DNA from: Planctomycetota bacterium
GTDB taxonomy: Bacteria; Planctomycetota; B15-G4; SIAN01
Assembly: GCA_028289345.1 (NCBI GenBank)
Contig: JANQQL010000010.1
Coordinates: 372,001 to 436,000, forward strand
Direction: 5' to 3'
DNA: 64,000 nt
The notes under the pieces: generated by a model
What the model saw: the letters and a program-made list of their open reading frames with translations, nothing else
Told to the model about the DNA's origin: nothing
The model's database searches: none
Made by a program: the position numbers and the translations under genes
Shown here: one piece after another, positions 17,798 to 27,112 of the stretch
How the letters are laid out: each line of letters opens with the position of its first letter
Numbering within the stretch: position 1 is the first letter of the stretch

Positions 17798-20784
17798 TTC
17801 CGAGTGGTCCCAGGCATGGACGAAAACCTGGCTCGATCCCCCGACGATTCGACCTCGAGAACGCGTTTCAAGATTTGACCAAGCTCCCACTTCGTGAAGG
17901 GCTTGGTAAGAGCGCCTTGAAAACCGACTTCTCGGTAGTTGGACATCACCGGATCTCGACAGTAGCCACTCGTGACGATCGCCACCGCATCGGGAGAGTG
18001 GCGGCGTAGTTCCACAAGCGCCTCCTTCCCTCCCATTCCTCCAGGAATCGTCAAGTCCAGCAGAACCACGTCGAAGCCGTCTCCCGCTTCTTCCGCTTCC
18101 AGGTATCGCTGGATCGCTTGCTCCCCGTCGTTCACGGCGTCCATGCGGTAACCCAGACTGGTCAAGAGCACCCGGAAGACCCGACGCACGGCGGGATCAT
18201 CGTCCACGACCAGCACGAATCCCGCCCCTTGCACCGATTCCGTCCGCGACACCATCCGTGGCGGAACGTTCTCGGGAGTCGCCGGGAAACACAACCGGAA
18301 GCAGGACCCCTCGCCCTCGTGGCTCTCAAAATCGAGCCATCCACCATGCCGAGTGGCAACGGCAAATGCGGTGGCCAGGCCCAGCCCCGATCCCTCGGAC
18401 TTGGTGGTGAAGTAAGGGTCCAAGATCTTGTCTTTCACCGAGGCAGGAATGCCGGGTCCGCAATCGGTGAACTCGAGTTCCACGAATTCTCCCCGCTCCC
18501 GTGACGTTTCTGGCGGATGAATTCCACGGCGGTTGCGAGCGGAAACACGCAGTTCGCCGCCTTCCGGCATGGCCTGAGTCGCGTTGATCACGAGATTGCA
18601 GACGGCCTGACGAAACTGTCCCGGATCGAGACTTGCCGCCCAGAGGCCTTCCTCGACGTCGAAATGAACACGGAGGGCCGAACCGGATCGACCGAAGGCC
18701 ACCGCTTCCCGAAGCAACGACGCAACATCACTCAGCCGTCGCTGGGGCTCCCCCCCTTTCGCGAACGCAAGCAACTGAGACGTCAGGTGCTTGGTTTGCT
18801 CGAGAGCGGCCTCGGCTTCCTCGAGCAACGGCTGGACCTTGCCGTCGTCGGTCACCGACTGAGCCAGGGACACGTGACCAACCACCGCGGTCAGAGCGTT
18901 GTTGAAGTCGTGAGCAATCCCTCCCGCCAAGACACCCAGAGACTCGAGCTTGTCGGAACGGATTCGTGCCTCTTCAAGGCGCCGCGTCTCTGTTACATCC
19001 TGGATGGCCACCACCACCCGACGATGCCCTTCCATCGGAAGCGGACTGACCCAGACCTGGGAGTACCTCGTCTCCCCGTGTTCGTCGATCCATTGCTCCA
19101 GAGGAACCTGCTCCGAGCTTCCCCGTTCGTCTGCCGGGTCGAGATGGCGAGCGATCCACCCAGGGCGAAGCTTTTCCACATCGCAGCCTTCCAGCGGTCG
19201 CTCCGATCGATGGCACAAACCAGCTGCCGGCTGATTCGCGTCCACGACCCGCCCCAGATCCAGATCGATGATGAGTCGGGGCACGAGGGCGTCTTCGAAG
19301 ACGCTCCGGTAGCGCTGCTCGGACTCGCGGAGCTTGCGAGAGGCCTGGCGCAGCTCCTCGTGACTACGCCGGATCGTTGCGAGGGCACGAGATCGCGCTC
19401 GGATGACGAAGAACAACGCGAGAACGAGAGAGAACAGAACCGCGCTCCCACCGGCAAGCAGAGTCCGCTGCTGGCGTTCGCGGTCGAGCTCTTGCTCCTT
19501 GTGACGCAGGGCATGCTGAGCTTCTTCGGCGAGCACCTTCTCGCGAACCTTTCCGAAGTCCAGTTCTTTCACAAGTGCTCGATGGCTCCGAAGAGCGGCC
19601 AGTGCCATGGAGTCATTGCCCAACGCTTCGTACACCTCGGACAGCGACTCATGGAGTTCCGCTTGTTCGAGCTTGGCATCTGCCGTTTGTGCTGCTTGCA
19701 GCGCTCGCTCGAGATGGATCTGCGCTTGGTCCAGACGTCCTTGCTGGCGGAACAAGGCTCCCAGGCTTCCCAAGCTTCGAGATGCGCCCCAATGATCTTC
19801 GATTCGTTCTCGCAGGCTCAAAGCCTCGAGGAAATAGGACTTTGCCTCAACGTCCTGCCCCAGCGTTTGGTGGGCGAACCCAAGGTTGCTGAGAGCCTTG
19901 GCTCGACCTCGGGGCTCTTCGAGGTCGTTGTACAAGGCCTGACATTCTTCGAGAATCTCGAGTGCCGCTCGTGGCTTCCCCATCTCCACCAGCACCAGCC
20001 CCAAGTTGTTGAGTGCGATGGCAAGCTTGCTCCGCAATCCTCGATCCCGATACACCCCGACCACCGGCTCTAGGAATGCCTTGGCTTTGTCGAGGTCATC
20101 CAGGTTCCAAAAGATCAAGGCCAGGTTGTTTTGAGACCGAGCGATCGCTTCGACGTCCCCGAGCTGCTCGGCCAATCTCAGAGCTTCTTGGTGGCAATCC
20201 AGGGAAGCGGCGTACTCGCTTCGCGACCGATGAATCGCACCAATGAGAGTTAGGGTGCTCGCCAAATCGGAGTGCCGCGAAAGCGCGGCTTGAATGGTCC
20301 GTGCCGACTCACAGGCGGCCAGCGCCTGGTCCAACTCGCACCGATACCAGTGAGCCAGTCCACGGCTGTATTCCGCTTCTGCGAAGAGCCCCTGGTCTCC
20401 GACGCCTTCGGCGATCTCCGCCGCGCGCCGAGCTTGCTCGAGTGCAGCGTCCGAATCTCCTTTGAATGCGAACGCCCAGGCGAGATTCAGTCGCACTTCG
20501 ACTTCGGTCTTTGGATCCGGTTCGAGGGAGAGCATCCGCAGTGCCTCCCGACCTCGTTCCACAACATTGACGATGGGGTCCCGTCGATGCCGAGACAACA
20601 GCTCGACCAAGACAGGCAAGCGCTCTTGCCCCTCAGCACGAGCCAACCGAGACTCCAACTCAGGGAGTTCCAGGCTCGCCAAGTCTTCGGGAATGCCAGA
20701 GACCACTGCCATTCCTGCAGTGATCGCTCCCACGAACAGCAGTGACAACCGCAAACTGACGGGTGCACGCTCGAGCACGATCAA
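17791..20784 (-). CDS. TPR-containing hybrid histidine kinase
   Basis: A 997-residue hybrid sensor kinase. A signal or membrane segment at the start is followed by about 300 residues of tetratricopeptide repeats, a second membrane segment (SAVLFSLVLALFFVI), a coiled coil, a PAS domain, a HisKA domain with GGIAHDFNN, the ATPase domain with NLVINATQAM, DCGPGI and GSGLGLA, and a C-terminal receiver (VVLLDLTIPGGMGG holds the acceptor Asp). The frame is open far upstream, but TTG at 20784 has GAAGGAG eight bases before it and directly precedes the hydrophobic segment, so it is my start. GTG at 20778 is an alternative. The TPR region would sit outside the membrane and sense a protein partner (inference). 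Confidence 0.85.
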   Translation of the reverse strand: MIVLERAPVSLRLSLLFVGAITAGMAVVSGIPEDLASLELPELESRLARAEGQERLPVLVELLSRHRRDPIVNVVERGREALRMLSLEPDPKTEVEVRLNLAWAFAFKGDSDAALEQARRAAEIAEGVGDQGLFAEAEYSRGLAHWYRCELDQALAACESARTIQAALSRHSDLASTLTLIGAIHRSRSEYAASLDCHQEALRLAEQLGDVEAIARSQNNLALIFWNLDDLDKAKAFLEPVVGVYRDRGLRSKLAIALNNLGLVLVEMGKPRAALEILEECQALYNDLEEPRGRAKALSNLGFAHQTLGQDVEAKSYFLEALSLRERIEDHWGASRSLGSLGALFRQQGRLDQAQIHLERALQAAQTADAKLEQAELHESLSEVYEALGNDSMALAALRSHRALVKELDFGKVREKVLAEEAQHALRHKEQELDRERQQRTLLAGGSAVLFSLVLALFFVIRARSRALATIRRSHEELRQASRKLRESEQRYRSVFEDALVPRLIIDLDLGRVVDANQPAAGLCHRSERPLEGCDVEKLRPGWIARHLDPADERGSSEQVPLEQWIDEHGETRYSQVWVSPLPMEGHRRVVVAIQDVTETRRLEEARIRSDKLESLGVLAGGIAHDFNNALTAVVGHVSLAQSVTDDGKVQPLLEEAEAALEQTKHLTSQLLAFAKGGEPQRRLSDVASLLREAVAFGRSGSALRVHFDVEEGLWAASLDPGQFRQAVCNLVINATQAMPEGGELRVSARNRRGIHPPETSRERGEFVELEFTDCGPGIPASVKDKILDPYFTTKSEGSGLGLATAFAVATRHGGWLDFESHEGEGSCFRLCFPATPENVPPRMVSRTESVQGAGFVLVVDDDPAVRRVFRVLLTSLGYRMDAVNDGEQAIQRYLEAEEAGDGFDVVLLDLTIPGGMGGKEALVELRRHSPDAVAIVTSGYCRDPVMSNYREVGFQGALTKPFTKWELGQILKRVLEVESSGDRARFSSMPGTTRNQ

Positions 20785-21180
20785 TGGAGTCGCTCCTTCC
20801 CCTTGGAACTCCGCCGTCGTGTCCTTTATAGCGACTCCTGAGACGGGTCCGGGCCTTCTCCTGATCGTCGCGAGCCTTCGGGAGAGGATTCCGTTCGTGG
20901 GTCCTCCACCTCGCTCGTCTGGATCGCAAGCCGCGGTCTCCCCCTCGGCAGCAATGACCGAACATTTGATCATGGCAGGCGGAACAGCCGCTTCCATTCG
21001 AAGGGCGCGTCCTCCCAGAGACAGATCTGTTTGGCAGCCGGCCCGAATGTCGCGGAAGCGAGATGTCGACACGAAGCCGATCGATCGCGCGCGAAGAATG
21101 GCTGGTTCTCCGTCGACGACTCCGCCGTGAAGAATGTCTCGATTCGGTGGTGGCGCGACGGAGGACTATGATCCCCCGCC
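20785..21180 (+). other. 396-bp divergent intergenic region
   Basis: This gap separates the divergent hybrid kinase and bestrophin genes and should hold both promoters. A TATAAA hexamer on the minus strand near 20825-20830 could be a -10 element for the kinase, but I see no good -35 partner. TATGAT at 21167-21172 precedes the bestrophin gene. No RNA gene or small coding frame is supported. Confidence 0.4.
21167..21172 (+). promoter_or_regulatory. candidate -10 element close to the bestrophin start
   Basis: TATGAT lies eight bases before the ATG at 21181, so transcription would begin at or within a base or two of the start codon, giving a leaderless message. There is no Shine-Dalgarno sequence in between (CCCCCGCC). 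The -35 region is poor. The same geometry is seen at the efflux TetR gene. Confidence 0.4.
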
Positions 21181-22233
21181 ATGCTTACCAAATCTCGCTA
21201 TTCCGTTTTCGAAGTGGCCCGGTGGACTCATCGAGAGATCCTGGGATTCCTCGGCTACGGTGCCCTCTGCACCGCGCTGCACGCTGTGTTGGGTTGGGAG
21301 TTCCTCCAGATTCCGTGGACCCCCCTCGCCGTCGTCGGCACCGCGGTCGCTTTCATCGTGGGGTTCCAGAACAACGCGGCCTACGGACGGATCTGGGAAG
21401 CGCGCAAGATTTGGGGTGGAATCGTCAATGCCTCGCGATCATTCGCCATGCGGGTCCAAGACTGCGTGGTCGACCCAGAAGCAGCGGAGACCAACGCCGC
21501 TCCCTCCACGATCCGCCAAGAGCGACGGATCCTCATCCACCGACACCTCGCCTGGTTGACCGCGCTGCGTCACACCATGCGCTCCCCTCGACCGTGGGAA
21601 GTGAACGACCGCGCTCGCACCAATCGCGTTTGGATGCGTTGCGTTCCCGAAAAACACCAGGATCTCCCCACCGAGCTGGCGCGAACACTCGGTCCCGCCG
21701 AACTCGAGAGTGTTGTCCAGCGCAACAACGTGCCGGCGGCCATTCTTTTCGAACAATCCCGTCACCTCCGAGAGCTCAAGGAGCGCGGCTGGATCTGGGA
21801 GTTCGCCTTTCTCGAATTGCAGGGAGTGCTTCAGCAACTTTTCGAATTCCAAGGGAAGTCCGAGCGCATCAAGAACTTTCCCTACCCCCGACAGTACGCC
21901 ACCTTGAGCTTCTATTTCGTGTGGGTGTTCGTGCTGCTGGTGCCCTTCGCGGCGATCCCTCAATTCTGGAAAGTCAGCGAGGAACTCGAGGTCACCTGGC
22001 CGGGCTGGGGCCGCCACTTCGTGTGGGCCGTTGTCCCTTTTTCCGCAACCATGTCATGGATCTTCCACACCATGGAGCGCATTGGCCGCGTCGGGGAAAA
22101 CCCTTTTGAAGGCACTCCCAATGACGTGCCGATCTCGACCATCGCCCGCGGGATCGAAATCGATCTCCGCCAAGTCCTTGGCGAAACGGAGATGCCGGAA
22201 CCGATCCCGGGAACGAACAACGTGCAGATGTAG
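21181..22233 (+). CDS. bestrophin-family (UPF0187) ion channel protein
   Basis: A 350-residue membrane protein of the bestrophin/UPF0187 family. The conserved N-terminal part shows TAVAFIVGFQNNAAYGRIWE followed by ARKIWGGIVNASR. A second pair of hydrophobic segments is at about 240-300, and the DVPISTIARGIEIDLRQ segment is the usual C-terminal block. Bacterial members form pentameric channels. Ion selectivity cannot be read from the sequence. The gene stands alone, with a likely leaderless promoter. Confidence 0.88.
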   Translation: MLTKSRYSVFEVARWTHREILGFLGYGALCTALHAVLGWEFLQIPWTPLAVVGTAVAFIVGFQNNAAYGRIWEARKIWGGIVNASRSFAMRVQDCVVDPEAAETNAAPSTIRQERRILIHRHLAWLTALRHTMRSPRPWEVNDRARTNRVWMRCVPEKHQDLPTELARTLGPAELESVVQRNNVPAAILFEQSRHLRELKERGWIWEFAFLELQGVLQQLFEFQGKSERIKNFPYPRQYATLSFYFVWVFVLLVPFAAIPQFWKVSEELEVTWPGWGRHFVWAVVPFSATMSWIFHTMERIGRVGENPFEGTPNDVPISTIARGIEIDLRQVLGETEMPEPIPGTNNVQM

Positions 22234-22510
22234 TCGATTTTTTTTGGAACACGTCAGTGTGCGTTGTCGCACGTGGTTTGGGCGAATCGCTGCCAGCGTC
22301 GTCGACACCACCAGCGCAGTCGCCGGATGAGAACGGGCTCCGGCAGCGCTCCTCGATGTCGCGTCGCCGCGAGTGCAGAAAGCGTGCCATCACCAAGATC
22401 CGTGGCACCGGTTTGCTGGTGAATCCACCGTTCCCTAGCCCTCGAAACCTCCTGCCGACCGCCAAGGAGTTCGGTCACCCGTTGATGCCCCAGACGAAGG
22501 AGATCGAGTC

Positions 22511-23098
22511 ATGTTTCGTATGGTTCTTGTCGCCGCCACGGCCATTGGTTTCGCCTCGCCCGCCGTGAATGCTCAGCGCTCCATCGCCGAGATCGTGAGT
22601 CTCAGCGGAGGAGAGTTTGATCAGGACTGGTTCGACTACGACCTGCTCTTGAACGCAGTCATTACGGCCGACTTAGTCGATGCACTTGGTGATGAAGCGG
22701 CGTCCCTCACCGTGTTCGCGCCCAACGATTTCGCATTCCTGAAGACCGCCCGCGACCTCGGCTTCACCGGAACGGACGAAGAGGGTGCGTGGAATTTCCT
22801 GGTCGCCGCGCTGACCGGTCTGGCCCCCGACGGAAACCCGGTTCCGATCCTTCGGGACATCCTGCTCTACCACGTCGTGGAAGGAGAAGTCACGGTCGTT
22901 GACTTCCTGCTCGCCAGCTTCTTCCGTGAAGAAGTTCCCACTCTGCAGGGAGGCACGCTGACTCCGAACTTCGTCTCGATTGGAGACAAGGATCCGGATC
23001 TACGCGACCCTCTGTTGAACGTCTTCGGCCTGGACGTCCCCGCCACGAACGGGGTCATCCACTCCATCCGACGGGTGCTGATTCCCCTCGATCTGTGA
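22511..23098 (+). CDS. secreted fasciclin-domain protein
   Basis: A 195-residue protein with a signal peptide (MFRMVLVAATAIGFASPAVNA) and one fasciclin (FAS1) domain. The H1 box LTVFAPNDFAF, the central ILLYHVVEGEV and the C-terminal ATNGVIHSIRRVLIP are all present. FAS1 domains mediate adhesion. It is exported and stands alone. AAGGAG precedes the ATG at good spacing. The 277 bp before it contain a T8 run just after the bestrophin stop but no hairpin. Confidence 0.9.
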   Translation: MFRMVLVAATAIGFASPAVNAQRSIAEIVSLSGGEFDQDWFDYDLLLNAVITADLVDALGDEAASLTVFAPNDFAFLKTARDLGFTGTDEEGAWNFLVAALTGLAPDGNPVPILRDILLYHVVEGEVTVVDFLLASFFREEVPTLQGGTLTPNFVSIGDKDPDLRDPLLNVFGLDVPATNGVIHSIRRVLIPLDL

Positions 23099-23195
23099 GA
23101 TCCTGTGAGGAGGCGAAGCGGGTGGCTGGAGGTTTCCGGCCGCCCGCGGCGCACCCGCCTTCCCACTTCGAAGGCAGACTTCGACCGTCACTCGA

Positions 23196-24686
23196 TCATC
23201 GCAGCTTCAAATCAATCTCGTTCGAGAGATCAAGGGGTCCGTCACTGCGACGGCTGATTGCCTGCAAGGAAAGTTCCTGGACACCCAACCCCATGGGCAA
23301 GACCAGCGACTGCTGCCATTGACCGAGGTCATCGAGCACTCCGCCCAGCCCGCTTTGAAAACAAGTCACCTGTCCCCCGAGTCGGGACACGAAGACCAGT
23401 ATTGGTTGACCCGCCTCGCCACCGCAAACGCCAAGGCTGAGCGCGTCGCCGGCAGAGACGCTCTGTCGCGATCGGCCTAGGTAGCTCGAACTCAGGGGTT
23501 CCATCCACGCCTTGCCAGCGTCCACTCCCACCGTGTTCGAGGACCAGATTCCCACCAGCGCGGAGTCGTCAGAGAGAGCCACGTGGTGACCGAACCCGTC
23601 CCCGCCCTGTCCCACGGGATCGGTGAGCATGCGGGTTTGGGTCCAGCCGCGGTCCGTGCGCTCGAACAAGTACGCAGCTCCTGGCCCGCCCCCGACGTTT
23701 CCCATCGCACCGATCAGAAGCCGGTCCCCGCGAAGACAGACCCGGTCACCAAACTCTCCCCCGACGACGACCGGATCCGCGAACAGCTGCTGGACAGCGA
23801 CCCACTGGCCCGACTCCTCACGCTCGTACACGAACGCGGATCCGGCATCCCGTCCCCGCTCGTCATCCCAACGGCAACCCACCACCGCCACGTCTCCTTC
23901 GATGGCCACATCCATGCCGAAGCGATCGTCCAGGTCTCTTTCCGGTGCTCGAAGATTGGCGACCTGACGCCAGTCCTCGCCGCTTCGCTCGAAAATGTAG
24001 GCACGACCGCGAAACTGATTGGAGCCGAAGGCGCCGACAATGATTCGATCGTCGTGGAAATCCACCGAATGTCCGAAGCGACCGTCGGCGAGCGGCGTGT
24101 CGGGAGCGAGGCGCAGAACCTGATTCCAGCGCCCTGATTCGCGGCGAAACAAGAACGCGGCTCCGGAGTCGACGACGCTGGTGTGGGCTTCGCGCGCGCC
24201 CACCAGCAACTCTTCTCCGAAGGAATCCATCGACAAGCCAAAGAAGTCCAATGAGTTGCGGGTCAGGGGGACGATTTGGCCATTCTGTGACCAGCCCCCC
24301 TGCTCGTCACGCTCGAACACGTACACCTTGCCTCGACTGCTCGCCTTGCCAGGCGCGCCGACGAAAGCCCGACTGCCGTCCACATGAACGCCCCAGCCAA
24401 ACCAAGCTTGGGCAGAAGGGTCGCTCGGCCGGAGGGTCACGGTTTGCTGCCACCCGTCCGGGGTTCGTTCGAAGACGTGCGCAACTCCCGCATCGACGGC
24501 ATCTCCGTCATCCGAACGGCCTCCGATGACAGCAACGTCGCCATGGAGGGACAGGCCCATGCCAAACAAGTCTCCGGCAGAAGTGTCGGTGGCGACCAGG
24601 GCTTGAGGTTCGCATTGACCACACAACAACGGGGACCAGCTGGCAACGAGAATCAAGGGAGCAGCAAGCAGGCGGAAACGAAACAT
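23196..24686 (-). CDS. secreted FG-GAP repeat protein
   Basis: A 496-residue exported protein. A signal peptide (ending near LLCGQC) is followed by about seven FG-GAP/integrin-alpha-like blades of the form GDLFGMGLSLHGDVAVIGGR, with variants DRFGMDVAIEGDVAVVGCR and DGFGHHVALSDDSALVGIW. These blades usually bind calcium and form a propeller. The C-terminal 100 residues are a beta-rich segment of a kind often seen at the end of planctomycete secreted proteins. No catalytic motif is visible. It converges with the fasciclin gene. Confidence 0.85.
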   Translation of the reverse strand: MFRFRLLAAPLILVASWSPLLCGQCEPQALVATDTSAGDLFGMGLSLHGDVAVIGGRSDDGDAVDAGVAHVFERTPDGWQQTVTLRPSDPSAQAWFGWGVHVDGSRAFVGAPGKASSRGKVYVFERDEQGGWSQNGQIVPLTRNSLDFFGLSMDSFGEELLVGAREAHTSVVDSGAAFLFRRESGRWNQVLRLAPDTPLADGRFGHSVDFHDDRIIVGAFGSNQFRGRAYIFERSGEDWRQVANLRAPERDLDDRFGMDVAIEGDVAVVGCRWDDERGRDAGSAFVYEREESGQWVAVQQLFADPVVVGGEFGDRVCLRGDRLLIGAMGNVGGGPGAAYLFERTDRGWTQTRMLTDPVGQGGDGFGHHVALSDDSALVGIWSSNTVGVDAGKAWMEPLSSSYLGRSRQSVSAGDALSLGVCGGEAGQPILVFVSRLGGQVTCFQSGLGGVLDDLGQWQQSLVLPMGLGVQELSLQAISRRSDGPLDLSNEIDLKLR

Positions 24687-24847
24687 TGGCAGAGTCCGGT
24701 TGTCAGGAATTCAGATCCCCCGAGTGGTGGCGCCGGACGGGCTCGGGACTCACGACTTCCGGAAATCTCGGCGCCTGGGCTCCGCCTTCTTCGCCCGAGT
24801 CCTGGTTTCCTCCTCAGCCCATGGAGGTTCGCGGACCATGGAAAAAG

Positions 24848-24959
24848 GCCTCGGATGGTCGATGAGCCGTCTTCGTTTTCACCGAGGAGTCAGACGGCAA
24901 AGGAATCGATGGATTCGCCGAGGATGCGAAGACCAGAACACCGGCGAAAAGATCCGATC
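24848..24959 (+). repeat. dispersed intergenic repeat, copy B
   Basis: A stretch of 112 bp in the 302-bp gap 24687-24988, aligned with 8198-8310 at about 70% identity. Shared blocks include GCCTCGGATGG, CCGAGGAG, GGATTCG or GGGTTCG, CGAGGAT and GATCCGATC or GGTCCGGTC. It begins 29 bp after the stop of the PD40 gene on the other strand. The rest of the gap, which leads the FG-GAP gene, shows nothing else I can name. Confidence 0.55.
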
Positions 24960-24988
24960 GGAGGCCGAGCGGATGTTTCCGCGAACGA

Positions 24989-26293
24989 CTAGGGGGACCA
25001 AGCCGGCTCCGCGTCATAGGCGGGGCTGTCGGAGAGGTTGGTGATTTCTCCCGTCTCGATCTCGAGAACACAAACCTCGGAGTTGCCGGGCGCGTCACTT
25101 CGGAACGCGAGGAACCGACCGTCCGGCGACCAGCTCGGTTCGCCGTCTTCCACCGAGTTGTCCGTGAGTCGCCGAACATCGCTGCCTTCCGCACTCATGA
25201 GATACAACTCGAGCGCCCCCGGGGTGTCCCGGTCCGAAGCGAAGACGATCTGCGATCCGTCCGGGGACCAGTGAGCGTAGCGATCGTTCGCCTCATTGCT
25301 GGTCAGGCGGCGGAGATCTCGTCCGTTGGCACCCACAGTGTAGATTTCCGGGTTTCCGTCCCTCTCGGAAAGGAACAGCACTCTCGACCCATCCGGAGAC
25401 CATCGAGGTCGGGAATCAAGGCCGGGGGCCGGTGCAAGCACTTGCTCTCCCCCACCGTCATAGCGGGACAGATAAAGATCCTGCTCCCCGTCGCGCTCGG
25501 CGGCGTACACCAGATACGAGCCACTCGGATGAATCTCGGGAAACATCCCAGCGTCCTTCGCCAAGAGCCGCTCCTTCATGAAGATCCGCTCGAGGTCGGT
25601 GCCATCGGCGTCGATCTCGAAACGATCCCAATCTCCCTCTTCGGAATCACGTTGGGAGAGAAAAGCCAGTCGAGCACCACCGGCAATCCAGCGGGGCAAG
25701 TGGTCGCCGCTGGGGTCATGGGTGATCCGCACCTTGTCGCTCCCATCGGGATCCATGGTGTAGATCTCGAAGTTGCCATCGCGGTTGCTGAGGAATGCGA
25801 TCCGGCCGGCTCCCCCCGGAGCTGCAGGGCGATCGACCCGTTCGTATTCGAAAACCGTCGGTCTCGGGGTCCAGGACAGTCCCCCATCCGCCGAGGACTG
25901 CCAATCGAGATCAAATCCGTCTTGGTCCACGGGTTGATACAAGAGCCGAGACTGAACGGGATCGAAGGGTTGGCCGTTGAACGACACCTGTTCCAACGCA
26001 ATCCCGTCTTGTTCCTGCCCTCCGACGAAAGTCACTCGATTTCCTGAGTTCAAGAACTGAGTCTTTGTCCACACCGAAGCCCGTGGCTCGAACGTCAAGA
26101 TCGAGGTGGTAATGATGCGGTTGCTGTCGTCCATCCAGGTCGTGCTTTGGATCGCGCTGCCGTCCAAGATCGGCTCGAATCGGGTGGTCAACGACATTCC
26201 ATCTTTGACGTGGGTCCAGGTGCCGTTCAGAAAATCAAACTCCGTGCCATCGCTCGGGACATTCAACACGAGTAGCGAGACGAACTTCCACAT
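24989..26293 (-). CDS. PD40/TolB-like propeller with DUF1579-like N-terminal domain
   Basis: A 434-residue protein. A short hydrophobic N-terminus is followed at about 15-170 by a lipocalin-like domain resembling DUF1579 (FDFLNGTWTHVKDG ... MDDSNRIITTSILTFEP). Residues about 180-434 are six PD40/WD40-like blades, as in TolB (IAFLSNRDGNFEIYTMDPDG, then PDGSRVLFLSERDGNPEIYT). I chose the ATG at 26293 because GGAG precedes it and the hydrophobic segment follows at once. An ATG ten codons upstream is also possible. The pairing of these two domains in one chain is unusual to me. Probably exported. Confidence 0.78.
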   Translation of the reverse strand: MWKFVSLLVLNVPSDGTEFDFLNGTWTHVKDGMSLTTRFEPILDGSAIQSTTWMDDSNRIITTSILTFEPRASVWTKTQFLNSGNRVTFVGGQEQDGIALEQVSFNGQPFDPVQSRLLYQPVDQDGFDLDWQSSADGGLSWTPRPTVFEYERVDRPAAPGGAGRIAFLSNRDGNFEIYTMDPDGSDKVRITHDPSGDHLPRWIAGGARLAFLSQRDSEEGDWDRFEIDADGTDLERIFMKERLLAKDAGMFPEIHPSGSYLVYAAERDGEQDLYLSRYDGGGEQVLAPAPGLDSRPRWSPDGSRVLFLSERDGNPEIYTVGANGRDLRRLTSNEANDRYAHWSPDGSQIVFASDRDTPGALELYLMSAEGSDVRRLTDNSVEDGEPSWSPDGRFLAFRSDAPGNSEVCVLEIETGEITNLSDSPAYDAEPAWSP

Positions 26294-26661
26294 CGGGAGG
26301 GATCTCCACTGCGGGGAACTCAACAGGATCGGTCAGGGATCAAACGACGCGAAGGCTTTCGCCACGGGTTCCGCTGCGGATGCACGCGGAGTCGCTCCGC
26401 GACAGCGACGGCCTCCTCCGAGGGGACTGGCCACATTCGCACTCGTTCCTCCCCTCGTGGAGTGTTTTCGAGGCCGTGGACGACCGTCCACTCCCAGAGG
26501 TTCCTCGGAAACGCCAAACCAGCAGTGGATCCGACTCGCGCCCACGGCATTCTTGTCAGCGAGTTGTCGCCGCTGACCATGAGGATGCACGAACTGTTGA
26601 AGAACCCGCTGACGCGGGAGAATCCGCGCTCGTCCTCCGTTCCACAGAGAGCTGCCCTTTC
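26294..26661 (+). other. intergenic region between divergent genes
   Basis: 368 bp between the divergent PD40 gene and the small membrane protein gene. The frame of the downstream gene is open through most of it, but the sequence is Arg/Pro-rich and has no similarity to the family, so I do not count it as coding. I found no convincing promoter, hairpin terminator or RNA gene. Confidence 0.35.
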
Positions 26662-27102
26662 ATGAGCTCGATGTTTCTGCTGCACTTGGCCTGCACCTTG
26701 GTCATGACTGGTCTGATTTGGTTCGTCCAAGTCGTGCACTACCCTCTGTTCGCACGCATCGGGAAGCGTGAGTTCGCCGGCTACTTTGACCGTCATTTGA
26801 AACGAACCACTCTGGTCGTCGCTCCGTTCATGTTGGGAGAGGTGGCCAGCGCGTTGCTCCTGATTGTCACTCAAGACCCGGTGATCAGCCACCTCCGGGC
26901 ACGCTTGAGTTTCGGCTGCCTGCTCGTGATTTGGCTTTCGACCGCAACGTTGCAAATCCCCCGTCACCGTGCTCTCCAGCTCGGACAAACCCCGGAAGCC
27001 GTGGCCTCCCTGGTCGACACCAACTGGATCCGAACCGTGGGTTGGAGTGCTCGCAGCGCGCTGCTGCTGGACCTCTTGCGCGTTGGCAGCGCGATCGAGT
27101 GA
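26662..27102 (+). CDS. small four-segment membrane protein
   Basis: A 146-residue membrane protein with four hydrophobic segments and a conserved-looking start (TGLIWFVQVVHYPLFARIG, then FAGYFDRHLKRTT). It resembles an uncharacterised conserved membrane protein family found in many phyla (possibly related to DUF1772). No reaction is known. The ATG at 26662 or the one at 26671 is the likely start, and the ribosome-binding site is weak. Its stop is ten bases from the end of the convergent sigma-factor fusion gene. Confidence 0.7.
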   Translation: MSSMFLLHLACTLVMTGLIWFVQVVHYPLFARIGKREFAGYFDRHLKRTTLVVAPFMLGEVASALLLIVTQDPVISHLRARLSFGCLLVIWLSTATLQIPRHRALQLGQTPEAVASLVDTNWIRTVGWSARSALLLDLLRVGSAIE

Positions 27103-27112
27103 TCCCCGGAGA

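Noticed and set aside
22234-22510. T8 run after the bestrophin gene as an intrinsic terminator
   Set aside because: No GC-rich stem precedes the T run, so the evidence is not enough.
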